DNA of 64,000 nt from Cupriavidus sp. MP-37 (GCF_020618415.1 NZ_CP085344.1:2317001-2381000), one strand, 5' to 3'. Shown: positions 7,509-16,343, numbered from the stretch's first letter. Made by a program: numbers and translations. Notes: a model not told the origin generated them from the letters alone.

Positions 7509-7536
7509 ATTATATCTGTATTTCCCGGACATGCAA
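7509..7536 (-). promoter_or_regulatory. Sigma-70 type promoter upstream of tRNA-Asp
   Basis: On the minus strand TTGCAT (7531-7536) and TATAAT (7509-7514) are 16 bases apart. Transcription would begin near 7500 and run about 110 bases before the tRNA 5' end. That leader is long for a single tRNA, so another tRNA or leader may once have been there. No such RNA is visible now. Confidence 0.6.
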
Positions 7537-7588
7537 GGGCCCTGCTGGGGCCAGCGCATCACACCCGGAACGGGAGCCGGTCGAACCG

Positions 7589-8575
7589 TCAGGCACGGCG
7601 CAGCGCCAGCGCGTAGTACGACGCGCCGTCCTCGCTGCGGTTCAGCGTTGCCCGCACCGTCACCGCCAGCGCACTGCCATCCACGCCTTGCAACCCGGTG
7701 GAAAACTCCGCCCGCGGCCGGGCGCGCGTCATCCGGCGCAGGCGCGCTCCGCCATCGGCGAAGCGTCCGGCCAGCCCGTCGCCCAGCAGGGCATCGGCAT
7801 CGCAGCCGACCATCTGCGCCAGCGCCGCGTTGACCGACTCGCACCGCAACGCGCCATCCAGCAGCGCCATGCCTTCCGCCGTCAGTTCGAACACCGCCTG
7901 GAAGCGCGCCTGCTGGTCGCGCAGCGACTGCTCGGCGAGCTTGCGCGCGGTATTGTCCATGCTGATGCCGACGATCTTGACGATGCGCCCGTCCAGCTCC
8001 CGCACCGGCGTGGCGCGCGACGAGATCCAGCGGATGCTGCCGTCAGGCTGGTACAGGCGGAAGTCGAATTCGTGCGCACGGCCGGTGTGTAACGACTCCT
8101 CGTAGGCAGCGTTCATCATCGGCACGTCGTCGGCATGCACATGCTTCCAGAAGCTTTCGTTGCTGACGATGCGCCAGCCGTATACGGCCTCGACGTTGGA
8201 CGAGTAGGTCACGTCGTCGGTGATCAGGTTCCATTCCCACGTGACGATGCGCGCGCCCTCCTGCGCCAGCTTCATGCGCGCCTCGCTCTCCATGATCTCG
8301 GCGGTGTAGCGGCGGCGCATGTCGGTCATGGGGATTTCCACCGCGCTGGAGCTTTCGGCCTCCTGCCGCGCCTGCTCGCCATAGCGCAGCCAGATCCAGT
8401 TGACGCCAAGGAACGCCGCCAGCTTGCGCAGTTTCTCGTAGTCGATCTCGCCGCCCCTGGTCCATTTATGGACGGCCGGGCGCGACACCTCGAGCGCGTT
8501 GGCCACCGCCTGCAGCGTGAGCTTCTTGTGTTCGAGCAGTTCCTTGAGGCGGAAGGCAAAGCTGTTTTCTGTCAT
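7589..8575 (-). CDS. HTH (Xre-type) and PAS-domain sensory regulator
   Basis: A 328-residue cytoplasmic protein. Residues about 5-65 are a helix-turn-helix of the Cro/C1 type (LQAVANALEVSRPAVHKW). A PAS fold of the PAS_3 kind lies at about 105-215 (WEWNLITDDVTYSSNVEAVYGW, FDFRLYQPDGSIRWI), with a PAC-like tail (GRIVKIVGISMDNTARKLAEQ). A second, weaker PAS lies at about 225-325. There is no kinase, GGDEF or other output domain, so DNA binding is the likely output. Its ATG overlaps the TGA of the LysR gene by 4 bases, which implies translational coupling. Ligand and targets are unknown. Confidence 0.75.
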   Translation of the reverse strand: MTENSFAFRLKELLEHKKLTLQAVANALEVSRPAVHKWTRGGEIDYEKLRKLAAFLGVNWIWLRYGEQARQEAESSSAVEIPMTDMRRRYTAEIMESEARMKLAQEGARIVTWEWNLITDDVTYSSNVEAVYGWRIVSNESFWKHVHADDVPMMNAAYEESLHTGRAHEFDFRLYQPDGSIRWISSRATPVRELDGRIVKIVGISMDNTARKLAEQSLRDQQARFQAVFELTAEGMALLDGALRCESVNAALAQMVGCDADALLGDGLAGRFADGGARLRRMTRARPRAEFSTGLQGVDGSALAVTVRATLNRSEDGASYYALALRRA

Positions 8576-9486
8576 GTGCTGGATTCCCCGGTGGCATCGC
8601 CGAGATGCCGCATGAAAAACTCGACGCAGGCGCGCAGCCGTGCCGAGCCGGAAAGGCGCGAAGGATACACCGCCCAGATATCCGCGTCCTGCCGGTAGCC
8701 GGGCAGCACCTGCACCAGGCGGCCGGCCTTGAGGTCGGGCCCGACATCCCACATCGAGCGCAGCATGATCCCATGCCCGTCCAGGGCCCAGCCCGTGACG
8801 ATCTCGCCGTGGTTGGACGACAGGCGTCCGCCGACCTTGACGTTGCGGTCGCCCTCCGGCCCGGTCAGCCGCCAGATGCCGAACGGATGGTCGCGCTCCT
8901 TGGTGACGAGGCAGTCGTGCTGTTGCAGCGCATCCAGCGTCTGCGGCGCGCCGCGCGCCGCGAGGTACGATGGCGCCGCGCACAGCACCCGCCAGTTGCG
9001 CGCCAGCCGGCGCGCGATCAGGTGCGGCGCGATGTCGTTGCCGATGCGGATGTCGAGGTCGATGCCCTCGGCCACCAGGTCGACCAGCTTGTCGAACACG
9101 TCGAAGCGGATTTCCAGCGCGGGGTACTGCCGGCACAGAGCGGAGATCAGCGGCGCGACATGGCGCCTGCCGAAGCCGACGCTGCTGCCGATCCGCACCA
9201 GCCCGCGCGGCGCGCCGCCGCCGGCGCAGACGTCGTCCATCAACTGGCCGATCTCGTCGAGCATGTGGCGCGCCCAGCGGTACACGCGCTCGCCGTTTTC
9301 CGTCAGCGACACCTGGCGCGTGCTCCGGTGCAGCAGTTGCGCGCCCATCGTCTGTTCCAGCGCCTTGACGCGCTTGCTGACATAGGCCGGCGAGCTGCCC
9401 AGCTCTTCCGCGGCGGCGACGAAGCTGGCGCGCTGGGCAACCAGGCAGAACACCCGCAGGTCTTCCAGTGGCGGCAGATTATTCAC
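8572..9486 (-). CDS. LysR-family regulator, DmlR-like
   Basis: A 304-residue LysR-type regulator. The winged HTH is at residues about 8-65 (FVAAAEELGSSPAYVSKRVKALEQ) and a substrate-binding effector domain runs from about 90 to 295. The GTG start has AGGAA 9 bases upstream; earlier in-frame codons run into the divergent gene's leader. It is divergent from the D-malate dehydrogenase gene, as dmlR is from dmlA in E. coli, so control of malate/carnitine genes is the natural inference. A perfect 17-bp palindrome lies in the shared intergenic region. Confidence 0.85.
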   Translation of the reverse strand: MNNLPPLEDLRVFCLVAQRASFVAAAEELGSSPAYVSKRVKALEQTMGAQLLHRSTRQVSLTENGERVYRWARHMLDEIGQLMDDVCAGGGAPRGLVRIGSSVGFGRRHVAPLISALCRQYPALEIRFDVFDKLVDLVAEGIDLDIRIGNDIAPHLIARRLARNWRVLCAAPSYLAARGAPQTLDALQQHDCLVTKERDHPFGIWRLTGPEGDRNVKVGGRLSSNHGEIVTGWALDGHGIMLRSMWDVGPDLKAGRLVQVLPGYRQDADIWAVYPSRLSGSARLRACVEFFMRHLGDATGESST

Positions 9487-9512
9487 GATTCGTGTTTCCT
9501 GTATCCACGCTT

Positions 9513-9529
9513 GCGCGGATGATCCGCGC
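9513..9529. promoter_or_regulatory. Palindrome in LysR/dmlA intergenic region
   Basis: GCGCGGAT-G-ATCCGCGC is a perfect 8+1+8 inverted repeat, 27 bp from the LysR start and 59 bp from the dmlA start. It is a candidate regulator site. Binding is not shown. Confidence 0.4.
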
Positions 9530-9587
9530 CCGGTTTCGCGGCATCCTCGACCGGGTCCTGACCACCAGACACGAGCGAGACACCGCC

Positions 9588-10673
9588 ATGACCAAACCAT
9601 TCCCAGCTGCGTTCCGCATCGCCGCCATCGCCGGCGACGGCATCGGCAACGAGGTCCTTCCCGAAGGGCTGCGCGTCGTCGAAGCCGCGGCGCGCAAATT
9701 CAACCTGCCGATCGAAGTGCGCCACTTCGAATGGGCCAACTGCGACTACTACCTGCGCCACGGCAAGATGATGCCGGACGACTGGAAAGCGCAGCTCGAC
9801 GGCTTCGACGCGATCTATTTCGGCGCGGTGGGCTGGCCCGACAAGGTGCCCGACCACATCTCGCTGTGGGGCTCGCTGCTCAGGTTCCGCCGCGAGTTCG
9901 ACCAGTACGTCAACCTGCGCCCGGTGCGCCTGCTGCCCGGCGTGCCCTGCCCGCTCGCCGGCAAGCAGCCCGGCGACATCGACTTCTACGTGGTGCGCGA
10001 GAACACCGAGGGCGAGTACAGCCCGGTCGGCGGCCGCATGTACGAGGGTACCGCGCGCGAGATCGTGATGCAGCAGTCGATCTTCAGCCGCCACGGCACC
10101 GACCGCATCCTGAAGTACGCGTTCGAGCTGGCGCAAGCGCGTCCGCGCAAGACCCTGACCTCGGCCACCAAGTCCAACGGCATTGCCGTCAGCATGCCGT
10201 GGTGGGACGAGCGCACCGCCGCCATGGGCGCACAATACCCCGACGTGACATGGGACAGCCAGCACATCGACATCCTGTGCGCCCGCTTCGTGCTGCAGCC
10301 CGAGCGTTTCGACGTGGTGGTCGCTTCCAACCTGTTCGGCGACCTGCTCTCCGACCTGGGCCCGGCCTGCACCGGCACCATCGGCCTGGCGGGTTCGGCC
10401 AACCTGAACCCCGAGCGCGAGTTTCCGTCGCTGTTCGAGCCGGTGCACGGCTCGGCGCCGGACATCTACGGCAAGCAGATCGCCAACCCCATCGGCATGA
10501 TCTGGTCGGGCGCGATGATGCTCGATTTCCTCGGCGGTGCCGCGGGCAAGCAGGCGCATGACGCCATCCTCGCCGCCATCGAGACCGTGCTGCGCGAAGG
10601 CCCGCTGACACCGGATGCCGGTGGCAAGGCCGGCACGAGCGACGTCGGCAAGGCCATCGCCGAGGCCCTCTGA
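9588..10673 (+). CDS. dmlA: D-malate/tartrate dehydrogenase (decarboxylating)
   Basis: A 361-residue isocitrate/isopropylmalate dehydrogenase-family enzyme expected to convert D-malate to pyruvate and CO2 with NAD. It has the N-terminal IAGDGIGNEVLPEG, the substrate loop LRPVRLLPG, the VRENTEGEYSPVGG block (typical of tartrate/D-malate members rather than LeuB), the SNGIAVSMPWWDE region with the catalytic lysine zone, and SNLFGDLLSDLG plus EPVHGSAPDI. The N-terminal extension of the open frame is discarded because conserved sequence begins at ATG 9588. It would finish carnitine breakdown started by the downstream genes. TtuC-type tartrate dehydrogenase is the alternative. Confidence 0.88.
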   Translation: MTKPFPAAFRIAAIAGDGIGNEVLPEGLRVVEAAARKFNLPIEVRHFEWANCDYYLRHGKMMPDDWKAQLDGFDAIYFGAVGWPDKVPDHISLWGSLLRFRREFDQYVNLRPVRLLPGVPCPLAGKQPGDIDFYVVRENTEGEYSPVGGRMYEGTAREIVMQQSIFSRHGTDRILKYAFELAQARPRKTLTSATKSNGIAVSMPWWDERTAAMGAQYPDVTWDSQHIDILCARFVLQPERFDVVVASNLFGDLLSDLGPACTGTIGLAGSANLNPEREFPSLFEPVHGSAPDIYGKQIANPIGMIWSGAMMLDFLGGAAGKQAHDAILAAIETVLREGPLTPDAGGKAGTSDVGKAIAEAL

Positions 10674-10829
10674 GGCGACATCGACGGCAGCACGTGACGC
10701 GGAATTCGCGCGCCACGTCTGCCCTGCCTTGCGCCAACAGGCCCATCGGGCACACCCGGATTTTTTTTCAGCGCGGAGCTTGTGCATCGCCGGAATTTTG
10801 CATAGAGTTTGCGTAAACCAATAGTTACT

Positions 10830-10846
10830 GTAAACCATTGGTTTAC
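10830..10846. promoter_or_regulatory. Palindromic operator candidate before BCCT gene
   Basis: GTAAACCA-T-TGGTTTAC is a perfect 8+1+8 palindrome, with a further half-site GTAAACCA at 10813-10820. It lies about 95 bp before the transporter start. It resembles the 17-bp palindrome at 12628-12644 before cntA. Confidence 0.5.
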
Positions 10847-10940
10847 AAAACGCAAGACAAGAACGCGGACCTCACCGCGCCGGTTAGACAAGTTCCACCA
10901 CAAAGCACCCATGCGCCAAGACGCATCGGAGGAGATCGAA

Positions 10941-12536
10941 TTGAAAACGTCCACGCCCCGCCGCGACGGATTCCTGACCGTCTGCACGCTCACCGCCGTG
11001 CTGGTCACCGTCATTGCCATGGTCCGCTGGCCCGCCCAGGCGGCCGCCACCGCCACCCATCTGTTCGAATGGTCCACGCGCTCCTTCGGCTCGCTGGTCC
11101 AGATCTTCGTGTTCGGCTGCGTCATCGCCTGCCTCGGGCTGGCCTTCAGCAAGTACGGCAACGTGCGCCTCGGCGAAGGCAAGCCCGAGTATTCCACCCT
11201 GTCGTGGGTGTTCATGTTCATCTGCGCCGGCATGGGGTCGTCGACCATGTACTGGGGCGTGATGGAGTGGGTCTACTACTACCAGTCGCCCGGCCTGAAC
11301 GTGCCCACCGGCACCCGCGAGGCGCTGGAGCACTCCATCAGCTACTCGTTCTTCCACTGGGGCCTGAGCGCCTGGGCGGTGTACGCGCTGCCCTCGCTGG
11401 CGATGGCGTACCACTTCCACGTGCGCAAGAACAAGGGGCTGAACCTGGCGTCCATCGTCGAAGCGATCACGGGCTTCCGCGCCACCGGCCCGGTGGGCCG
11501 GCTGGTGGACCTGATCTTCCTGCTGACGATGTTCGGCGCGCTGACGGTTTCGATCGCGCTGACGGCGTCGACCTTCACGCGCGGCCTGTCCGGGCTGTTC
11601 GGCGTACCCGATACCTTCGTCACGCAGCTGATCGTGATCGTCGGCGTATCGGTGCTGTTCTCGGCGAGCGCCTACATCGGCATCAACGGCGGCATGCAGC
11701 GCCTGAGCCATATGGTGTGCTGGGGCGCGCTGCTGCTGGCCGCGGTCGTGTTCGCCATCGGGCCGACCCTGTTCGCCGGCAACAACATCGTCAACGGCCT
11801 GGGCCTGATGCTGCAGAACTACGTCCATATGAGCCTGTTCACCGACCCCACCGGCGACGGCGCCTTCAGCCGCGGCTGGACGGTGTTCTACTGGCTGTGG
11901 TGGGTGTCGTACTCGCCCGGCGTGGCGATGTTCGTGGCGCGCGTGTCCAAGGGACGCAAGATCAAGGAAGTCATCTACGCACTGCTGCTGGGCGGCAGCA
12001 TCGGCTGCTGGTTCTTCTTCGGCGCGCTGGAAAGCTACAGCATGCACCAGTTCATCACCGGCGCCATCGACGTGCCGCGCATCCTGAAGGAGCACGGCGG
12101 CGAGGCCGCAGTGGAGATGCTGCTGAGCGCGCTGCCGGCGGGCAAGGTCTTCCTGGCCGTGTACCTGGCGATCATGATCGTCTTCCTCGCCGCCCACGTC
12201 GACGCCGTCGCCTACGCCGTGGCCGCCACCACCACGCGCAACCTGGCCGAAGGACAGGACCCCTCGCCGACCAGCCGCGTGTTCTGGTGCGTGATGCTGA
12301 CCCTGGTGCCGCTGGCGATGCTGTTCGTCAAGGCATCGCTGGAGACCATGAAGACCGCCGTCGTGCTGACCGCGATCCCGTTCCTGGTGATCCTCGGCAT
12401 CAAGCTGTTCGGCCTGTTCCGCTGGCTGCTGCAGGACTACGCCGACACCCCGGCGCACCTGATCGAGGCGGCCCGGGCTGACGGCGAGCCGCGCGCCGAG
12501 ACCGCCGAGCGCTCGGCCGTGGTCGCCGGCACCTGA
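10941..12536 (+). CDS. BCCT-family carnitine/betaine transporter
   Basis: A 531-residue inner-membrane carrier with about 12 hydrophobic segments, for trimethylammonium compounds. The family aromatic motif is in [18 protein letters not shown] (transport helix) and [26 protein letters not shown] choose the TTG at 10941 because GGAGGAG lies 6 bases before it; ATG 10911 is an in-frame alternative with no clear ribosome site. Lying between dmlA and cntAB, it corresponds in order to E. coli yeaV. L-carnitine or gamma-butyrobetaine is the inferred substrate; glycine betaine is possible. Confidence 0.88.
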   Translation: MKTSTPRRDGFLTVCTLTAVLVTVIAMVRWPAQAAATATHLFEWSTRSFGSLVQIFVFGCVIACLGLAFSKYGNVRLGEGKPEYSTLSWVFMFICAGMGSSTMYWGVMEWVYYYQSPGLNVPTGTREALEHSISYSFFHWGLSAWAVYALPSLAMAYHFHVRKNKGLNLASIVEAITGFRATGPVGRLVDLIFLLTMFGALTVSIALTASTFTRGLSGLFGVPDTFVTQLIVIVGVSVLFSASAYIGINGGMQRLSHMVCWGALLLAAVVFAIGPTLFAGNNIVNGLGLMLQNYVHMSLFTDPTGDGAFSRGWTVFYWLWWVSYSPGVAMFVARVSKGRKIKEVIYALLLGGSIGCWFFFGALESYSMHQFITGAIDVPRILKEHGGEAAVEMLLSALPAGKVFLAVYLAIMIVFLAAHVDAVAYAVAATTTRNLAEGQDPSPTSRVFWCVMLTLVPLAMLFVKASLETMKTAVVLTAIPFLVILGIKLFGLFRWLLQDYADTPAHLIEAARADGEPRAETAERSAVVAGT

Positions 12537-12542
12537 CGGATT

Positions 12543-12581
12543 GACGGGCAGGCAGGCCCCCCGCGGCCTGTCCTGCCCGTC
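12543..12581 (+). terminator. Stem-loop after BCCT gene
   Basis: GACGGGCAGG (12543-12552) pairs with CCTGCCCGTC (12572-12581), with further inner pairing. No T-run follows directly; a second hairpin with a T-run follows at 12597. Confidence 0.5.
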
Positions 12582-12596
12582 GCTGACTAGCAACTT

Positions 12597-12616
12597 GCCC
12601 GCATCGGGCTTTTTCT
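12597..12616 (+). terminator. Short intrinsic terminator after BCCT gene
   Basis: GCCCG-CAT-CGGGC followed by TTTTTCTT. With the preceding stem-loop it suggests that dmlA/BCCT transcripts largely end before cntA, which would then have its own promoter. Confidence 0.55.
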
Positions 12617-12627
12617 TCCGCCTTGTT

Positions 12628-12644
12628 GTTAAACAATATTTAAC
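12628..12644. promoter_or_regulatory. Palindromic operator candidate before cntA
   Basis: GTTAAA-CAATA-TTTAAC is a perfect inverted repeat, 17 bp long like the site at 10830-10846 and with similar ends. It lies in an AT-rich stretch 33 bp before the cntA start. Confidence 0.45.
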
Positions 12645-12677
12645 GCTTAACTACAAATTAACCAAAGGAAACCCACC

Positions 12678-13814
12678 ATGGAGAAGATCCTCGACAACGC
12701 CGCCGTCAAGCTGCCCGCCGATTTCTGCGCCGACGACGAAAACGCCTGGACCCTGCCCGCCTCGTACTACACCCGCGACGCGGTGTTCGAATACGAGAAG
12801 GAAAAGATCTTCGCCAACAGCTGGATCTGTGTGGCCCACCGCAGCGAACTGGCCGAGCCGAACGACTACGTCACCCGCGACATCATCGGCGAAAGCATCG
12901 TCGTGCTGCGCGACCGCGAAGGCGTGCTGCGCGCCTTCTACAACGTGTGCCCGCACCGCGGCCACCAGCTGCTGCAAGGCAGCGGCCGCGCCAGGAACGT
13001 CATCACCTGCCCGTACCACGCCTGGACCTTCAAGCTCGATGGCGAACTGGCGCTGGCGCGCAACTGCGACAACGTCCCCAACTTCGACAAGAGCAAATCC
13101 AGCCTGGTCCCGGTCAAGGTGGAGGAATACGCCGGCTTCGTCTTTATCAACATGAACCCGGACGCCGGCACCGTCGAGGCCCAGCTCCCCGGCCTGGAAG
13201 CCCGCATGCGCGCCGCCTGCCCGGTGATCGACGAGCTCCACCTCGGCGCCCGCTTCGTCACCGAGACGCCGGCCAACTGGAAGTCCATCGTCGACAACTA
13301 CATGGAGTGCTACCACTGCGGCCCGGCCCACCCCGGCTTCTCGGACTCCGTGCAGGTCGACCGCTATACCCACACGCTGCACGAGAACTGGTCGCTGCAG
13401 TTCGGCCATGCCAAGTCGTCGGAGAAGTCTTTCAAGCTCGACGAGTCGGTCAAGGACCCCAGCTTCAGCGGCTTCTGGGCCTGGCCTTGCACCATGTTCA
13501 ACGTGCCGCCGGGCGCCAACTTCATGACCGTGATCTACGAGTTCCCGGCCAGCGCCGAAGTCACGCTGCAGCACTACGACATCTATTTCCTGAACAAGGA
13601 GCTGACCGAGGACCAGAACAAGCTGGTCGAGTGGTATCGCGACGTGTTCCGCCCGGAAGACCTGCGCCTGGTCGAGAGCGTGCAGAAGGGCCTGAAGTCG
13701 CGCGGCTATCGCGGCCAGGGCCGGATCATGGTCGACCGCCAGCGCAGCGGCATCAGCGAGCACGGCATCGTGCATTTCCACCGCAAGGTGGCCAGGGAAT
13801 ACGAAGGCGCGTAA
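12678..13814 (+). CDS. cntA: Carnitine monooxygenase, Rieske oxygenase subunit
   Basis: A 378-residue Rieske non-haem iron oxygenase. CntA-type enzymes cleave the C-N bond of L-carnitine to trimethylamine and malic semialdehyde. The Rieske cluster ligands are C91/H93 and C111/H114 (CPHRG...CPYHAW). The mononuclear iron ligands H213 and H218 are in ECYHCGPAH. Residue 210, at the bridging position between the two metal sites, is Glu rather than the usual Asp, which is a hallmark of the CntA/YeaW group. Start ATG has AAGGAAA upstream. It is followed by the semialdehyde dehydrogenase and the CntB-type reductase. Activity on gamma-butyrobetaine or betaine cannot be excluded. Confidence 0.88.
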   Translation: MEKILDNAAVKLPADFCADDENAWTLPASYYTRDAVFEYEKEKIFANSWICVAHRSELAEPNDYVTRDIIGESIVVLRDREGVLRAFYNVCPHRGHQLLQGSGRARNVITCPYHAWTFKLDGELALARNCDNVPNFDKSKSSLVPVKVEEYAGFVFINMNPDAGTVEAQLPGLEARMRAACPVIDELHLGARFVTETPANWKSIVDNYMECYHCGPAHPGFSDSVQVDRYTHTLHENWSLQFGHAKSSEKSFKLDESVKDPSFSGFWAWPCTMFNVPPGANFMTVIYEFPASAEVTLQHYDIYFLNKELTEDQNKLVEWYRDVFRPEDLRLVESVQKGLKSRGYRGQGRIMVDRQRSGISEHGIVHFHRKVAREYEGA

Positions 13815-13852
13815 GCGCCGGCAGCACCCATACCGAAACGGAGACCAGACCC

Positions 13853-15301
13853 ATGCAACTCAACGACAACACCCTGTTCCGCCAGCAAGCCCTGATCGGC
13901 GCCGAGTGGACCGACGCGCCCGACGCCGCCACCGTAGCCGTGTCCGACCCCGCCACCGGCGAGCAGGTCGGCACCGTGCCGCTGATGCGCGAGGCCGGCG
14001 CCGTCGCCGCCATCGAAGCCGCCAACGCCGCGCTGCCCGCGTGGAAGGCCCGCACCGCCAAGGAGCGCGCCGCGCTGCTGCGCAAGTGGTTCGACCTGAT
14101 CATCGAGAACGAAGACGACCTCGCCGCCATCATGACCCGCGAGCAGGGCAAGCCGCTGGCCGAAGCGCGCGGCGAGGTGCGCTACGCCGCCTCGTTCATC
14201 GAGTGGTTCGGCGAGGAAGCCAAGCGCCTCTACGGTGACGTGATCCCCTCCCCGGCCGCCGACAAGCGCCTGGTGGTGGTGCGCGAGCCGATCGGCGTCT
14301 GCGCCGCCATCACGCCGTGGAACTTCCCGGCGGCGATGATCGCGCGCAAGGCTGCGCCCGCGCTGGCGGCCGGCTGCACCATGGTGGTCAAGCCCGCCAA
14401 CGAAACGCCGTTCAGCGCGCTGGCGCTGGCCGACCTGGCGCTGCGCGCCGGCATCCCGGCGGGCGTGCTGAATATCGTCACCGGCGACGCGGCGGCGATC
14501 GGCAGCCAGTTCACCGGCCACCCGCTGGTGCGCAAGCTGTCGTTCACGGGCTCCACGCCGGTCGGACGCCTGCTGATGCAGCAGTGCGCCGGCACGGTCA
14601 AGAAGGTATCGCTGGAACTCGGCGGCAACGCGCCGTTCATCGTATTCGAAGACGCCGATATCGACGCGGCGGTCGAGGGCGCGATCCAGGCCAAGTACCG
14701 CAACGCCGGGCAGACCTGCGTCTGCGTCAACCGGCTCTATATCCACGACGCCGTCTACGACCAGTTTGTCGAGCGCTACGTGAGCAAGGTGGCCGGACTG
14801 CGCGTCGGCAACGGCTTCAGCGCCGGCAGCGAGATCGGCCCGCTGATCACCGAAAAGGCGGTCGCCAAGGTCAGTGAGCTGGTGGCGGATGCCGTCAGCA
14901 AGGGCGCGCGCATCGCCATCGGCGGCGGCGTCCATGACGCCGGTGCGCAGTTCTTCGCACCGACGGTGCTGGCCGACGTCAAACCCGGCATGCGCGTGCT
15001 CGACGAGGAAATCTTCGGGCCGGTCTCGCCCATCGTCCGCTTCACCTCGGAGGCCGACGTGGTGCGCATGGCCAACGACACCATCTACGGCCTGGCCGCC
15101 TACTTCTTCAGCCGCGACATCGGCCGCGTCTGGCGCGTGGCCGAACAGCTGGAATACGGCATCGTCGGCATCAACACCGGCCTGTTCTCGAACGAGGTGG
15201 CGCCGTTCGGCGGCGTGAAGCAATCGGGCCTGGGCCGCGAGGGCTCGAAGTACGGCATCGAGGACTACCTCGAAATGAAATACCTCTGCATGGCGCTGTA
15301 A
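13853..15301 (+). CDS. NAD(P)-dependent semialdehyde dehydrogenase (malic/succinic semialdehyde)
   Basis: A 482-residue aldehyde dehydrogenase of the GabD type. The nucleotide fold region is ITPWNFPAAMIARKAAPALAAG, the catalytic glutamate is in LELGGNAPF and the catalytic cysteine in NAGQTCVCVNR. The C-terminal PFGGVKQSGLGREGSKYGIEDYLEMKYLC is typical of succinate-semialdehyde dehydrogenases. Its place between cntA and cntB makes malic semialdehyde, the CntA product, the likely substrate, giving malate for DmlA. The start is ATG 13853, 38 bp after cntA, with GGAG upstream; the much longer open frame reaching back over cntA is an artefact. Confidence 0.87.
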   Translation: MQLNDNTLFRQQALIGAEWTDAPDAATVAVSDPATGEQVGTVPLMREAGAVAAIEAANAALPAWKARTAKERAALLRKWFDLIIENEDDLAAIMTREQGKPLAEARGEVRYAASFIEWFGEEAKRLYGDVIPSPAADKRLVVVREPIGVCAAITPWNFPAAMIARKAAPALAAGCTMVVKPANETPFSALALADLALRAGIPAGVLNIVTGDAAAIGSQFTGHPLVRKLSFTGSTPVGRLLMQQCAGTVKKVSLELGGNAPFIVFEDADIDAAVEGAIQAKYRNAGQTCVCVNRLYIHDAVYDQFVERYVSKVAGLRVGNGFSAGSEIGPLITEKAVAKVSELVADAVSKGARIAIGGGVHDAGAQFFAPTVLADVKPGMRVLDEEIFGPVSPIVRFTSEADVVRMANDTIYGLAAYFFSRDIGRVWRVAEQLEYGIVGINTGLFSNEVAPFGGVKQSGLGREGSKYGIEDYLEMKYLCMAL

Positions 15302-15331
15302 CGCGCGCCAGCACTCCCGGAAGACAGCAGC

Positions 15332-16309
15332 ATGGGCAATACCTACCAGACCCTCCAGGTGCGGGTTGCGCGCATCGAGCACGTGACCCCGCTGATCAAG
15401 CGCTTCACCATGGAAGCGATGGATGGCGGCGAGCTGCCGCCCTTCACCGGCGGCAGCCACGTCATCGTGCAGATGCGCGACGGCGCGCGCCAGTACAGCA
15501 ACGCCTACTCGCTGATGAGCTCGCCCGATGCGCTCGGCAGCTACCAGATCGGCGTGCGGCGCGAGGAGAAGTCCAAAGGCGGCTCCGCGTTCCTGCACGA
15601 CAAGGTGGCCGAAGGCGACGCGCTCACCATCACCACGCCGAACAACCTGTTCGCGCTCGACCCTGGCGCGCATCACCACGTGCTGATCGCCGGCGGCATC
15701 GGCATCACGCCGTTCATGTCGCAGATGCATGAACTGCGCAAGCGCGGCGCCTCGCATGAGCTGCATTACGCGTTCCGCGCCGACGAGCACGGCGCGTTCC
15801 GCGACGAACTGGCGGCGCTCGCGCAGGCGTCTTCCGGGGGCCAGGTCAGCTTCTATGTCGACAGCAAGGGGCAGAAGCTGGACCTGGCTGGCTTGCTCGG
15901 CGGCATGCGGGCCGGCGCCCATGTCTATGTCTGCGGCCCGGCACCGCTGATCGACGCCGTGCGCACGGCCGCGCAAGACGTCCACCTCGATTCGTCGCGC
16001 GTGCACTGGGAGCAATTTGCCGCGCCCGAGCAGGCGGGCGACGCCTTTACCGTAGTGCTGGCGAAATCCGGCAAGACCGTGGAGGTGGCCGCCGGCGAGT
16101 CGATCCTGAAGGCGATCGAGCGCGACAGCACCGTGCCGGTCGAATGCCTGTGCCGCGAAGGCGTGTGCGGTACCTGCGAGACCCGCATCCTCGAAGGCGA
16201 AGCCGTCCACTACGACCAGTACCTGAGCGACCAGGAAAAGGCATCCCAGAAGACCATGATGATCTGCGTGTCGCGGGCCAGGGGCGGCAGGCTGGTGCTC
16301 GACCTGTAA
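15332..16309 (+). CDS. cntB: Carnitine monooxygenase reductase subunit
   Basis: A 325-residue PDR/VanB-type reductase that feeds electrons from NAD(P)H to CntA. The FMN-binding domain is N-terminal (RQYSNAYSLMSS), then comes the NAD domain (LIAGGIGITPFMSQM, YVCGPAPLIDAV). A C-terminal plant-type [2Fe-2S] ferredoxin has cysteines in CLCREGVCGTC and a distal MICVSRA. The order FMN-NAD-ferredoxin and the length match CntB/YeaX. GGAAG precedes the start. It lies 30 bp after the dehydrogenase gene in the same operon. Confidence 0.9.
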   Translation: MGNTYQTLQVRVARIEHVTPLIKRFTMEAMDGGELPPFTGGSHVIVQMRDGARQYSNAYSLMSSPDALGSYQIGVRREEKSKGGSAFLHDKVAEGDALTITTPNNLFALDPGAHHHVLIAGGIGITPFMSQMHELRKRGASHELHYAFRADEHGAFRDELAALAQASSGGQVSFYVDSKGQKLDLAGLLGGMRAGAHVYVCGPAPLIDAVRTAAQDVHLDSSRVHWEQFAAPEQAGDAFTVVLAKSGKTVEVAAGESILKAIERDSTVPVECLCREGVCGTCETRILEGEAVHYDQYLSDQEKASQKTMMICVSRARGGRLVLDL

Positions 16310-16320
16310 GCCACAAGAAA

Positions 16321-16343
16321 GGCCGGCGCACGCGATGCCGGCC
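16321..16343. terminator. Stem-loop between cntB and porin
   Basis: GGCCGGC (16321-16327) pairs with GCCGGCC (16337-16343) across a 9-base loop. There is no T-run, so it may only slow or stabilise the transcript rather than terminate it. Confidence 0.4.

Noticed and set aside
8572..9600. LysR start at an upstream ATG (9600)
   Set aside because: The added residues lie in the dmlA leader and are not LysR-like; GTG 9486 has a ribosome site and the normal HTH start.
12947..13852. N-terminal extension of the semialdehyde dehydrogenase frame back over cntA
   Set aside because: The extension is Arg/Pro-rich shadow of cntA in another frame; conserved dehydrogenase sequence begins at ATG 13853.
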